From positions 1 to 41,332 of the IMG/VR virus record IMGVR_UViG_3300026512_000030: 41,332 nt of DNA, one strand, 5' to 3'. Positions 8,016-14,624 of this stretch are shown here, piece after piece (the first letter of the stretch is position 1; the number at the start of each line of letters is the position of its first letter). The notes under the pieces were generated by a model. That model was not told where the DNA came from, searched no databases, and saw only the letters and a program-made list of their open reading frames with translations. This DNA is from a virus. The translations under genes were made by a program, and so were the position numbers.

Positions 8016-8254
8016 TGAGAAATGAAGTAAGCAATGATGACTTTTTAAAAAGCGAAGTTGATTGGAGTAATATATATGGCTTTGAAATGGTAAAAGTTAC
8101 AAATGCACCTTGTTCAGAATTAGTAATAATCAATATGACAAAAGAGCATTTAGAATGGATACCAGAGTGGGGAATGTTATTCTTAGTAAGACACCCTAGA
8201 ATATTTAAAATGTTAAAATGGATATTAAGAAAAATTTATAAGGAGCGTGAATAG
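8015..8254 (+). CDS. Small hypothetical protein
   Basis: A 79-aa protein starting in a TAATG overlap. The first half is acidic; the second is basic, ending in 'FKMLKWILRKIYKERE', an amphipathic helix that could touch membrane or nucleic acid. The start is preceded by the AAGGAGCGTGA box. The function is unknown. Confidence 0.65.
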   Translation: MRNEVSNDDFLKSEVDWSNIYGFEMVKVTNAPCSELVIINMTKEHLEWIPEWGMLFLVRHPRIFKMLKWILRKIYKERE

Positions 8255-8464
8255 ATGATTAAAACTGCTGAAAATTCAAAAATTATGATTGTAAAAGAAG
8301 GCGGACAACAATACGGATATATTATAAATGGAAATGAACCAAAATGGTATGTAGACCCTCAAGGGTATTATATTTCTCAATGGAAAGCAGGCAAGAAAAT
8401 AGAAATAATAAGTTGTGAAGGGCTCACTGCAAATAGTATTGCAATTGAATATAAGTATGTATAG
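8255..8464 (+). CDS. Small hypothetical protein
   Basis: A 69-aa protein rich in beta-forming residues ('NSKIMIVKEGGQQYGYIING', then 'WKAGKKIEIISCEG'). It starts one base after the previous stop behind AAGGAGCGTGA. Unlike most members of the train, it ends YKYV with the ribosome-binding box mostly after its stop. The function is unknown. Confidence 0.65.
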   Translation: MIKTAENSKIMIVKEGGQQYGYIINGNEPKWYVDPQGYYISQWKAGKKIEIISCEGLTANSIAIEYKYV

Positions 8465-8476
8465 GAGTGTGATTAA

Positions 8477-8653
8477 ATGATTGTTTTAAAAATAATATTA
8501 TTAGTAAGTTTAATTTTAAATTTTGTTTTAATCTATAAAATAAGAATTAAAAGTTTATATATTAAGGAATTACATGAATATTATTGTATTAGAATAGGAA
8601 TTAAAGATGCTAGAAAGAAAATAAGAGAATTTTTGAATAAGGAGCGTGATTAA
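8477..8653 (+). CDS. Small membrane protein
   Basis: A 58-aa protein: MIVLKIILLVSLILNFVLIY forms one N-terminal transmembrane helix, followed by a Lys/Arg-rich cytoplasmic-side tail with a helix ending in LNKERD. The start lies behind AGGAGTGTGATTAA. A single-span peptide with a basic tail could act at the host membrane, but nothing specifies a holin or toxin. It is short and placed in tight register with its neighbours, which supports it as a true gene. Confidence 0.7.
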   Translation: MIVLKIILLVSLILNFVLIYKIRIKSLYIKELHEYYCIRIGIKDARKKIREFLNKERD

Positions 8654-8654
8654 A

Positions 8655-8810
8655 ATGATACGTTGTGAGAACAGTAAGTGTAAATATTATTTTGAAGATT
8701 TATGTATCACTGATTTGAATGGTGGGATAATATCACTTAATATTGAAGGAAAATGCGATAATTTTGAAGAAGGAATATGTGAATTGTATGAAGAAAGCGA
8801 GCGTGAATAG
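8655..8810 (+). CDS. Small Cys-rich protein
   Basis: A 51-aa protein with Cys at residues 4, 9, 17, 34 and 42 in the pattern C-x4-C-x7-C-x16-C. Such small 'CxNxxCxYY...C...GKCxNF' proteins are frequent in clostridial genomes and phages and probably bind zinc (inference). It is preceded by AAGGAGCGTGATTAAA and ends SERE in the next junction box. Confidence 0.65.
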   Translation: MIRCENSKCKYYFEDLCITDLNGGIISLNIEGKCDNFEEGICELYEESERE

Positions 8811-8811
8811 T

Positions 8812-8979
8812 ATGTTATGTGATACTTGTAAATATTTAATTGTAAGTAATTATAGAGAGCAGGTTTGTGCTCCAGCATTTTGTCCATCAGGAGCAACAAT
8901 GTTATTATGTGGTTTTGATAAAACAGATATTATTGAAAAAATTGAAGAATGTGAAGATTATGAAAAGAAGTGTGATTAA
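8812..8979 (+). CDS. Small Cys-rich protein
   Basis: A 55-aa protein. The ATG at 8812 follows the GAGCGTGAATAG box; a longer in-frame extension to 8743 overlaps the previous gene and is less likely. Residues 3-6 are CDTC and more Cys occur at about 19, 24, 33, 47 and 54, so it is likely to bind a metal or form disulfides. It has no recognised family. Confidence 0.6.
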   Translation: MLCDTCKYLIVSNYREQVCAPAFCPSGATMLLCGFDKTDIIEKIEECEDYEKKCD

Positions 8980-8981
8980 AA

Positions 8982-9164
8982 ATGATTACTCAAATTAAAA
9001 CATTTAATGGTGCATCAGAAGAAAAAATAAACGAATGGTTATCAATAAATAAAATAAAAATTATAGATATTAAAACTCGTGATGCAATTGAATATCATTA
9101 TAATGGTGACTTTTCTTATCAATTTGTTGAAACTATAATTATTTATGAAAAGGAGCGTGATTAA
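8982..9164 (+). CDS. Cse60-like small protein
   Basis: A 60-aa protein: 'MITQIKTFNG', a helix with INEWL, then 'KIKIIDIKTRD' and a final strand 'YQFVETIIIYEKERD'. This beta-alpha-beta-beta layout with a central IIDIK matches the small Cse60/sporulation-linked protein family of Firmicutes and their phages (recalled similarity, moderate). Its role is unknown. It sits between two junction boxes. Confidence 0.6.
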   Translation: MITQIKTFNGASEEKINEWLSINKIKIIDIKTRDAIEYHYNGDFSYQFVETIIIYEKERD

Positions 9165-9165
9165 A

Positions 9166-9405
9166 ATGATAATAAAGTATAATAAATTAAGAGAAATATT
9201 AGGAATAAAATATAGATATTTTGTACACTATCAATATACAGAAAAAAATATTACCTATTCATCAAATGCTCAATTAATTTATCATAGAAAAATAATAAAT
9301 ATAAATGATATAAATGAATTACAACAATTAATTTATGATGAATTTGGAAGAGAAAATGCAATAATTACTTTTTATAAATTATTAAATAGTAAAGGATGTG
9401 ATTAA
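9166..9405 (+). CDS. Small hypothetical protein
   Basis: A 79-aa protein from the ATG at 9166, behind AAGGAGCGTGATTAAA; the upstream ATG at 9145 lies within the preceding gene and box. It contains Tyr-rich strands ('KYRYFVHYQYTEKNITY') then a helix 'DINELQQLIYDEFG'. Its stop overlaps the next start region. The function is unknown. Confidence 0.65.
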   Translation: MIIKYNKLREILGIKYRYFVHYQYTEKNITYSSNAQLIYHRKIININDINELQQLIYDEFGRENAIITFYKLLNSKGCD

Positions 9406-9558
9406 ATGATAGATAATCCAATAGTAATAATTATTCTTTTAATAATTTCAATAATTACTTGGGTAAATTATAATGAGTTATTAAATTTAAAACATGATGT
9501 CAAAGAATTAAAACAAATACAGCATAAAGAAGGTGGATACTATAAAAGATTGTTGTAA
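9406..9558 (+). CDS. Small membrane protein
   Basis: A 50-aa protein with one N-terminal transmembrane helix (about residues 6-20, NPIVIIILLIISIITWV), followed by a short coiled-coil-like region (LLNLKHDVKELKQIQ). The ATG directly follows the stop of the preceding gene, behind AAGGATGTGATTAA. The layout of a spanin- or accessory-type membrane anchor is possible but no lysis gene is nearby. Confidence 0.65.
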   Translation: MIDNPIVIIILLIISIITWVNYNELLNLKHDVKELKQIQHKEGGYYKRLL

Positions 9559-9604
9559 ATGGACTAAAGAAAAGTTAATATAGATGAATAGGGAATGTGA
9601 TTAA

Positions 9605-9814
9605 ATGACACGATTAAATTATACTACAGTAGAAAGAACTTTTTATTATTTAGATGGAACAGAAATTAAATGGAAAAGAACAAAAGAAGAAGAAGAGTTA
9701 GATAAATTAGATTGGTTTGATACATGGCTAATATACGCTAAATCTATTGGGGTAGATTTTGATAGACTAAGCCATAATCATACAGTAGAATATAGACAGG
9801 AGTGGATTAAATAA
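9605..9814 (+). CDS. Small hypothetical protein, end of accessory train
   Basis: A 69-aa protein with strands 'TTVERTFYYLDGTEIKW', an acidic stretch of consecutive Glu residues, and a Trp/Asp-rich C-terminal half. The ribosome binding site is weak (GGGAATGTGATTAA), a degraded form of the junction box. It ends just before the bidirectional terminator. The function is unknown. Confidence 0.65.
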   Translation: MTRLNYTTVERTFYYLDGTEIKWKRTKEEEELDKLDWFDTWLIYAKSIGVDFDRLSHNHTVEYRQEWIK

Positions 9815-9831
9815 CTAAATATTCCATAATA

Positions 9832-9865
9832 AAAATACCAGATAGAATTAACTATCTGGTATTTT
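9832..9865. terminator. Bidirectional intrinsic terminator
   Basis: A perfect 14-bp hairpin, AAAATACCAGATAG against CTATCTGGTATTTT around a 6-base loop, has a T-run on each strand. It lies between the ends of the rightward train (9814) and the leftward operon (9952), so it can stop both. Confidence 0.9.
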
Positions 9866-9951
9866 ACTGTGATTATAACTCTTGCATAACCTTTTGTACT
9901 AACAACTTACTATATATTACTACAGCCCATAATACTGTAGCATAATTAACT

Positions 9952-10245
9952 CTACTTAATTAACTCATCATATATCTCTTTATATGATTTAAATATTCTC
10001 TCAGCTCTATGCCCTGTAGTTTCAAATACTGCTGTATACATTACTTTGCCATCTTCTAACTCTTCAAGCTCACAATGTAATTTATGTTGTTTAGCATTCC
10101 AAGTGTCAGTATAATCCATAACTTTAGGCTTATACTCTTTATTGTCAAATAATACTTTTTCCAATTGTTTCTTAGTTAATTTCTTTTTCTTAATTAATTT
10201 ACTTATTGTCCTGCATGTAGTTATTTCTCTATCTACTGTATCCAT
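9952..10245 (-). CDS. Small hypothetical protein, end of leftward operon
   Basis: A 97-aa protein with a basic N-terminal helical region ('TISKLIKKKKLTKKQLEKVL') followed by beta strands ('HKLHCELEELEDGKVMYTAV') and a C-terminal helix. The Lys-rich helix-turn-helix-sized start could bind nucleic acid (inference). It starts a few bases after the 49-aa gene and is the last gene before the shared terminator. No family is recognised. Confidence 0.65.
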   Translation of the reverse strand: MDTVDREITTCRTISKLIKKKKLTKKQLEKVLFDNKEYKPKVMDYTDTWNAKQHKLHCELEELEDGKVMYTAVFETTGHRAERIFKSYKEIYDELIK

Positions 10246-10253
10246 ATATCAAC

Positions 10254-10403
10254 CTACTTTTCTACTAAACTGTCTATAGTATCATCTAACTCATTATCAC
10301 CATTATTAATATCATCTTCATTTGAATATCCTATACTTTTATAATAATCATCATAATCAGAGTAAGTATAACCATTGTCTATATAATTATTATTTACACC
10401 CAT
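10254..10403 (-). CDS. Small acidic hypothetical protein
   Basis: A 49-aa protein rich in Asp, Asn and Tyr ('YTYSDYDDYYKSIGYSNEDD'), without Cys or a membrane segment. Its ATG follows GAGAGGAATTAAT, and its ends fit within the gap between the neighbouring leftward genes, which supports it being translated. It has no recognised function. Confidence 0.6.
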   Translation of the reverse strand: MGVNNNYIDNGYTYSDYDDYYKSIGYSNEDDINNGDNELDDTIDSLVEK

Positions 10404-10404
10404 A

Positions 10405-10752
10405 TTAATTCCTCTCTAATTTTTTAATTTTCTCTTTAAGAAATTTATTCTCTTCTTGTAAATTTAATGCATTAAGTAACCACATTAAAGCTTTAGCACT
10501 ACTAACAAACATATCTTCATATTGATAATCTGAAGCTTTTGCATCAAATGACTCTGCTTTTGAATTATATCCTCTGTAACTTGACATAAGTTCTGCTAAA
10601 TCATCATTTAAATTATTATTCAAATATGGACAAGTCAATACATTTCTATAACCTGTATATTTTTTACTAAGAGGACATTCTGATTCGTTCTCTGATGATA
10701 TAGGGCAATCTTCGCAATCTGCATACTTCCAAAAACTAAAATCTTTTGTCAT
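10405..10752 (-). CDS. Hypothetical protein with N-terminal Cys cluster
   Basis: A 115-aa protein. Residues 13-41 carry CEDC, a further Cys at about 26 and one at about 41 (C-x2-C-x9-C-x14-C), a likely zinc site. The C-terminal 25 residues (NLQEENKFLKEKIKKLERN) form a short coiled coil, suggesting dimerisation. It is part of the leftward operon with the thymidylate kinase, and its stop lies two bases from the next start. The function is unknown. Confidence 0.7.
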   Translation of the reverse strand: MTKDFSFWKYADCEDCPISSENESECPLSKKYTGYRNVLTCPYLNNNLNDDLAELMSSYRGYNSKAESFDAKASDYQYEDMFVSSAKALMWLLNALNLQEENKFLKEKIKKLERN

Positions 10753-10753
10753 A

Positions 10754-11113
10754 TTATTCTTCTCCTTCAGTCTCAGTAATAACTAAATTATTTAAATTAT
10801 CTAAAGTCTCTAAATTTTTAAACTTCTCATTAACTACTTCATGAATATCAGCAATATAATTTGCTATCTCTTTATGAGCTAATACCAATTCTTCAATAGA
10901 GTTAACTGTTGACATTCTTAAACCCTCTTCTGATATTATCTGAAGTAAACTTTTAAAACTTCCACAGTACTTTCTACCACTATTTGTAACTTTAACTTCT
11001 CCTTTTTTATCATATTGTAACTCTCCATCTTTTAGTGAATAAGTATCAACTATATATTGTCTATTATCAGTTGTTACTCTAAACTTATTGTCTATATTAA
11101 TATTAAATCCCAT
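10754..11113 (-). CDS. DUF5405-like phage protein
   Basis: A 119-aa protein. The opening 'FNINIDNKFRVTTDNRQYIVDT' with a following 'YCGSFKSLLQIISEEGLR' resembles the DUF5405 phage family, whose members pair a beta-hairpin naming the current state of the strand with a short helix ending in a 'xLxxALxxY' segment (recalled, not searched). A helix-rich C-terminal part has 'SIEELVLAHKEI'. The role is unknown. It lies between the kinase and the Cys-cluster gene. Confidence 0.6.
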   Translation of the reverse strand: MGFNINIDNKFRVTTDNRQYIVDTYSLKDGELQYDKKGEVKVTNSGRKYCGSFKSLLQIISEEGLRMSTVNSIEELVLAHKEIANYIADIHEVVNEKFKNLETLDNLNNLVITETEGEE

Positions 11114-11114
11114 A

Positions 11115-11708
11115 TTATATCTTCTCCCTTATATTGTCAATATATTCTACCATGAAATCAACTATATCTTTAATACTCTGAGTACCATCTATATGAAATA
11201 TATAATGGTCATATTTTTCTGCTAATAAACTTCCCATATCGGAATATCTCATTACTCTACTATTTATAATATCATAATCTAAAGAATCTAATTTATTTAA
11301 CTCTTGAGAATTATTAGCTCTTTCTAATAATATATCATTAGGCACATCTATTATAAAAGTTATATCTGGTTTATATTCTCTCATAAATTGTCTATTTAAT
11401 TCGAATACCATATCAAATGATTTATAATCACAATATACTAATTGACTAAGATAATTTCTATCTGATATAATAATTTTATCAGTATATTTATATGGATATA
11501 CTTGTCTTAATAAAGTCTCATTTCTACTTGCTATTAATAATAATTGTCTTGTGTAGTCATTTATTTTATCATTTAATATGATATCTCTAAGTTTACCTTC
11601 TTTGCTTGGCTCTTGAATAACAACACTATTGGATAATCTCTTATTTAACTCTTTAGCTATAGTTGATTTACCACAGTTATCTACACCTTCTAATACTATA
11701 TATTTCAT
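11115..11708 (-). CDS. tmk: Thymidylate kinase (dTMP kinase)
   Basis: A 197-aa protein that should phosphorylate dTMP to dTDP with ATP, feeding phage DNA synthesis. The P-loop EGVDNCGKST is at residues 7-16, the family DRx motif as DRNY at 83-86, and a 'FIIDVP' strand follows. The length is near the usual 200-210. The start is the inner ATG (MKYIVLEG), with AAAGGA eight bases upstream; an ATG three codons earlier touches that site. The upstream 54-aa gene ends two bases before this start, so coupling is likely. A broader deoxynucleoside monophosphate kinase activity is possible. Confidence 0.85.
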   Translation of the reverse strand: MKYIVLEGVDNCGKSTIAKELNKRLSNSVVIQEPSKEGKLRDIILNDKINDYTRQLLLIASRNETLLRQVYPYKYTDKIIISDRNYLSQLVYCDYKSFDMVFELNRQFMREYKPDITFIIDVPNDILLERANNSQELNKLDSLDYDIINSRVMRYSDMGSLLAEKYDHYIFHIDGTQSIKDIVDFMVEYIDNIREKI

Positions 11709-11709
11709 A

Positions 11710-11874
11710 TTAAACATCCTTTCTTAATAATTTCATAAAGAATGTCAATATCTTTTGTATATAGGGAATATTAATAATTTCTTTATTAGCTTCATTCGCA
11801 AATTCTTGAGCAAAATCATCTAATTCTTTTTCATTATTTTTATACTCATCAGTTACTGTGTAATTTCTGTTCAT
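11710..11874 (-). CDS. Small hypothetical protein upstream of kinase
   Basis: A 54-aa protein (MNRNYTVTDEYKNNEKELDD...) starting in a one-base overlap with the stop of the gene before it (TAATG). An acidic first half is followed by a hydrophobic-basic stretch (IPYIQKILTFFMKLLRKDV), possibly an amphipathic helix. The AGAAAGGA near its 3' end is the kinase ribosome binding site. The function is unknown. Confidence 0.65.
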   Translation of the reverse strand: MNRNYTVTDEYKNNEKELDDFAQEFANEANKEIINIPYIQKILTFFMKLLRKDV

Positions 11875-12293
11875 TAATTATCATCTCCTGTCCACTCGGA
11901 CTCTACATTGACTACCCATTCTGGCTCAGACTCTAATAACTCATCTCTATTGTTATTTATAATTTCAGCCTCTAATAATTTCAACTCTATCTCTGACTTA
12001 TAACCATCAGGTATTCTTGCTATAGCCTGTACTATAACTCCATCAAATTCCCATTCATCCTCATTAATTATTACTTTAATACCATTCCAATACTCTTGAT
12101 TATTAATAAATTGTAATACTCCTATTGAAGTATTCTTACTTAACATTAACAATTTAAATTCTTCATATATATCTGAAGTCAATATAATTTTATCAACTTG
12201 ATACCCATGTTTGTAACTATTTAATACTTCCTCTGTCATTCTTGTTAATGCATTAACTGTTGGTACTTTACTGTTATACTTTTTAGCTTTCAT
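11874..12293 (-). CDS. Hypothetical protein, first gene of leftward operon
   Basis: A 139-aa protein with a basic N-terminus, then a segment 'YQVDKIILTSDIYEEFKLLM' and 'WNGIKVIINEDEWEFDG' that resembles the alternate strand/helix pattern of a short alpha/beta domain. It ends with an acidic Trp-rich tail. The ATG follows AGAGGGG, about 100 bases downstream of the promoter at 12394-12422. There is no recognised family. Confidence 0.7.
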   Translation of the reverse strand: MKAKKYNSKVPTVNALTRMTEEVLNSYKHGYQVDKIILTSDIYEEFKLLMLSKNTSIGVLQFINNQEYWNGIKVIINEDEWEFDGVIVQAIARIPDGYKSEIELKLLEAEIINNNRDELLESEPEWVVNVESEWTGDDN

Positions 12294-12393
12294 TTTAATC
12301 CCCTCTTAATATTCATACTCATATTGTTATATGTAAATTATCTTTTGCTAACTATTAGTAAAAGATATATTGCTTATTAATTATTATAATAGT

Positions 12394-12422
12394 ATTATAC
12401 CACACAAACGTTCACATGTCAA
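12394..12422 (-). promoter_or_regulatory. Promoter of leftward operon
   Basis: On the minus strand, TTGACA (12422-12417), 17 bases, then TATAAT (12399-12394) with an extended GTGTGG before the -10. It is divergent from, and about 50 bases from, the promoter at 12473. Confidence 0.85.
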
Positions 12423-12472
12423 GAAGTATTTTAATTATCTTCTTATAATATAAGAATAAATCTGAGATAAAT

Positions 12473-12501
12473 TTGACTTTTTGTGTAATGTATGATACAA
12501 T
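12473..12501 (+). promoter_or_regulatory. Promoter of the 414-aa gene
   Basis: TTGACT (12473-12478), a 17-base spacer and TACAAT (12496-12501) preceded by TATGA. It reads into the gene at 12548 and is paired back-to-back with the leftward operon promoter, so one regulator between them could control both. Confidence 0.8.
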
Positions 12502-12547
12502 AGAATAGACGTGATACTATGAGTAATAGAATAATAAGGAGGAGTTA

Positions 12548-13792
12548 ATGGCTAACGAAATAATGAAAGTGGAGAACTTAGAATTAAATCATGAGTATAA
12601 AAATTGGAAAGAGGTATGTAAAGTACTGGAAATAAGCACTATGGAAGGTAATACTAAGAAAAAAAATATAAAAAAATTAAACGAATTAACTATTTATGAA
12701 AAAAAAGGACATAAATTTATTTTCACAAAAATAAAGAAACACGATATTATAAATACTATTAATTTACAAGACCATTCAGCACAATTACAATTAATTATTT
12801 TCAATAAAGTACTACAAAGTTATAGAAATGGAGTCCCAATACACGCTTCACTAAGAATTTTATTAGAAGATTTTTCACTAATAAATAGTAACTACAATAA
12901 ATATCATTATAATCAAAAACAATTAAGTAAAATATTAAATGTCGAAGAAAAATTTATAAGTGAAGCTTACGTTAGAAGTTATAATACTTTAAAGAAAAAG
13001 GTAGAATCTATACTTAATAAACTAAAGAATGAATGGTTTATTATATGGGATAAAGATGTTTATATTGGAGGAATTGTTTATACGGATTATACTCATGAAA
13101 CTGGAGCTATAAGACAAAGTATGATAGATGCAGGTCTTAATGTAAATAAGCCTACTAAAGAAAAATTTTATAGACGTATGACCGATTGGGAAAAAAAGAA
13201 ATTTGTAGGAGCTAAAGAAAGAATTGGCTACGATATGGGATATAGAGATGAATTTAGTATACTTATGTCAGGTAAATGGAAAGAATTTTCTGAAAATGTG
13301 TGCTTAGAGTTAAGTGAAATATTTAGCGGAACTAATATGAAAACACATATAAATTATTTTCATACTTCATATAATATTTATATTAATGATGACAGTATGG
13401 AATTATTGAATAAAAGAATAGAACAATTAGTTTTTGAAAATCCTGACGAAGAAAATAAAAAAATGTTAATGTTGACCTATGATGCCCTTATGAAAAATAA
13501 TATAAATTTAACAAAAAAAGCTCAGGAACAATATAATAAAGCCTTGAAACATCATAGAGCTGTAGTAATAGGTAAAGTAATTCCTGATTTACTAATAGAA
13601 TATGATGAAAATAATCCTGAAACTTTTAGAAGTAAGCATCGTGTAGGTAAATTTTCCTCTAGTGTTGATTTACGATTAGAAAAAGATTATTTTAAATCTA
13701 ATGAAAAAATTTTAAAGTATGTTATCTCCCCTATTGAAAAAGAAGAAACAACTGACAATACTACTGAAAATACTATTGAAGAAAAACATTAG
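12548..13792 (+). CDS. Putative DNA-binding / replication-type protein
   Basis: A 414-aa basic protein. Residues about 17-62 (YKNWKEVCKVLE... then ...KKGHKFIF) match a short N-terminal domain common in clostridial plasmid and phage proteins, probably a winged-helix DNA binder (recalled, not searched). A second helical part (about 95-140, 'LSKILNVEEKFISEAYVRSY') precedes a Lys-rich helix. Residues 165-360 are alpha/beta without a recognised active site, and the tail is rich in Glu and Thr. Ribosome binding site AAGGAGG. It is transcribed alone between a divergent promoter and a terminator, as expected for a regulator or replication initiator. The second reading would fit the DnaA boxes and parS, but this is inference. 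Confidence 0.6.
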   Translation: MANEIMKVENLELNHEYKNWKEVCKVLEISTMEGNTKKKNIKKLNELTIYEKKGHKFIFTKIKKHDIINTINLQDHSAQLQLIIFNKVLQSYRNGVPIHASLRILLEDFSLINSNYNKYHYNQKQLSKILNVEEKFISEAYVRSYNTLKKKVESILNKLKNEWFIIWDKDVYIGGIVYTDYTHETGAIRQSMIDAGLNVNKPTKEKFYRRMTDWEKKKFVGAKERIGYDMGYRDEFSILMSGKWKEFSENVCLELSEIFSGTNMKTHINYFHTSYNIYINDDSMELLNKRIEQLVFENPDEENKKMLMLTYDALMKNNINLTKKAQEQYNKALKHHRAVVIGKVIPDLLIEYDENNPETFRSKHRVGKFSSSVDLRLEKDYFKSNEKILKYVISPIEKEETTDNTTENTIEEKH

Positions 13793-13814
13793 TATTATTA
13801 TAATTTTAAATAAT

Positions 13815-13876
13815 AAAACGAACATAGATTTCCTTATATACATTATTCTATATTAGCTATATATGTTCGTTTTTTA
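13815..13876 (+). terminator. Intrinsic terminator after the 414-aa gene
   Basis: AAAACGAACATA (13815-13826) pairs with TATGTTCGTTTT (13862-13873), followed by a T-run. The intervening 35 bases can form smaller stems. The arms contain GAACATA/TATGTTC, the same half-sites as the SOS-like boxes, so the hairpin could also bind a protein. Confidence 0.75.
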
Positions 13877-13939
13877 TAATATTATATATTAATTGAGTTA
13901 TATTAACACTTACACAAGGTCAAAACCATAAGGTCAAGT

Positions 13940-14060
13940 GATAAGTGCTACGCCATAGCTCGCTACGCTACGCCATGGCTAGTAAATTCAACTAATTGTT
14001 CACTCGTTTTCGCTACGCTCAACTCATTCAGACCCAATGAGTTAAATTTACGGGGCTCTT
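13940..14060. repeat. GC-rich repeat island
   Basis: A short stretch far richer in G+C than its surroundings. GCTACGCCATRGCT occurs at 13947-13960 and 13967-13980 (one base differs). CGCTACGCT recurs near 14011-14019, and AACTCATT/AATGAGTT form an 8-bp hairpin at 14021-14043. GGGGCTCTTTTTTT follows. No ORF uses it. It may be an inserted element remnant or a recombination or binding site. Confidence 0.5.
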
Positions 14061-14149
14061 TTTTTATCTTATACTTTCTATTGATAACTTATAACTTATA
14101 TCTTGAGTAATATAATATCTTAAGCAATAGTAAATAATAAATAATTATC

Positions 14150-14178
14150 TTGCCTTCTGTAAGTATAAGTGGTATAAT
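14150..14178 (+). promoter_or_regulatory. Promoter of the 28-aa membrane peptide
   Basis: TTGCCT (14150-14155), 17 bases, then TATAAT (14173-14178) with AAGTGG directly before the -10. The next reading frame with a good ribosome binding site is the 28-aa peptide at 14239. Confidence 0.65.
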
Positions 14179-14238
14179 GTCAATAGGATAACTTGAGTAG
14201 TATAACTTGAGTGTGATTATGCAGAAAGGAGATATAGT

Positions 14239-14325
14239 ATGTTGATGATTGTAATTATTTCTTTTGTAATAGCCACAGTAATATTTGTATTGAGTGGTAA
14301 CAATAGAAATAATAGATTTAGATAG
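14239..14325 (+). CDS. 28-aa single-span membrane peptide
   Basis: The peptide begins MLMIVIISFVIATVIFVLSG, a transmembrane helix, and ends with a short Asn/Arg tail. AGAAAGGAG lies at a proper distance and the promoter at 14150-14178 is about 60 bases upstream. The last codons run into the tandem GATAGATTA-type repeat. The size and shape resemble type I toxin or holin-like peptides, but no antisense RNA was found, so this is only a possibility. Confidence 0.55.
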   Translation: MLMIVIISFVIATVIFVLSGNNRNNRFR

Positions 14326-14390
14326 ATTTAGATAGATTTAGATAGATTAGATAGATTAGATAGATTAGATAGATTAGATAGATTAGATAG
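14313..14390 (+). repeat. Tandem GATAGATTTA / GATAGATTA repeat
   Basis: About three copies of a 10-base unit (RATAGATTTA) are followed by five perfect copies of the 9-base unit GATAGATTA. The array starts inside the end of the 28-aa peptide gene. Its length is probably variable. A repeated protein-binding role is possible. Confidence 0.85.
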
Positions 14391-14473
14391 GTCTTTAGGA
14401 TTATATAGTCTAATGTTCAATAAGTAGGAATAGAGTAAGTTGAGATAAGTCAAAATTATTAATAAAATGGAAA

Positions 14474-14568
14474 CAAGCTCGAAAATTGAGTTTTAAGGGT
14501 ATTTTGGTATTAAGAGTACTAAGTGTCGGGTAAGTAGTAAAAAGCTCTAGAAATCGCTCTCAGGACGT
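14474..14568 (+). other. Spaced repeat element, copy B
   Basis: CAAGCTCGAAAA (14474-14485), TAAAAAGCTCTAGAAAT (14538-14554) and AGGACGT (14562-14568), with gaps of 52 and 7 bases identical to copy A at 4617-4711. It lies 56 bases upstream of the nuclease start codon, so it may form part of the leader. AATCGCT occurs twice around the last box. Confidence 0.6.
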
Positions 14569-14624
14569 AGAATCGCTATTGTGGTGATTAAGTATACTAC
14601 AGACTATAAGAAAGTAGAGGATAT

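Noticed and set aside
9870-9950. Short leftward membrane peptide between terminator and 9952
   Set aside because: A hydrophobic frame exists, but it has no usable start codon or ribosome binding site and is broken by upstream stops.
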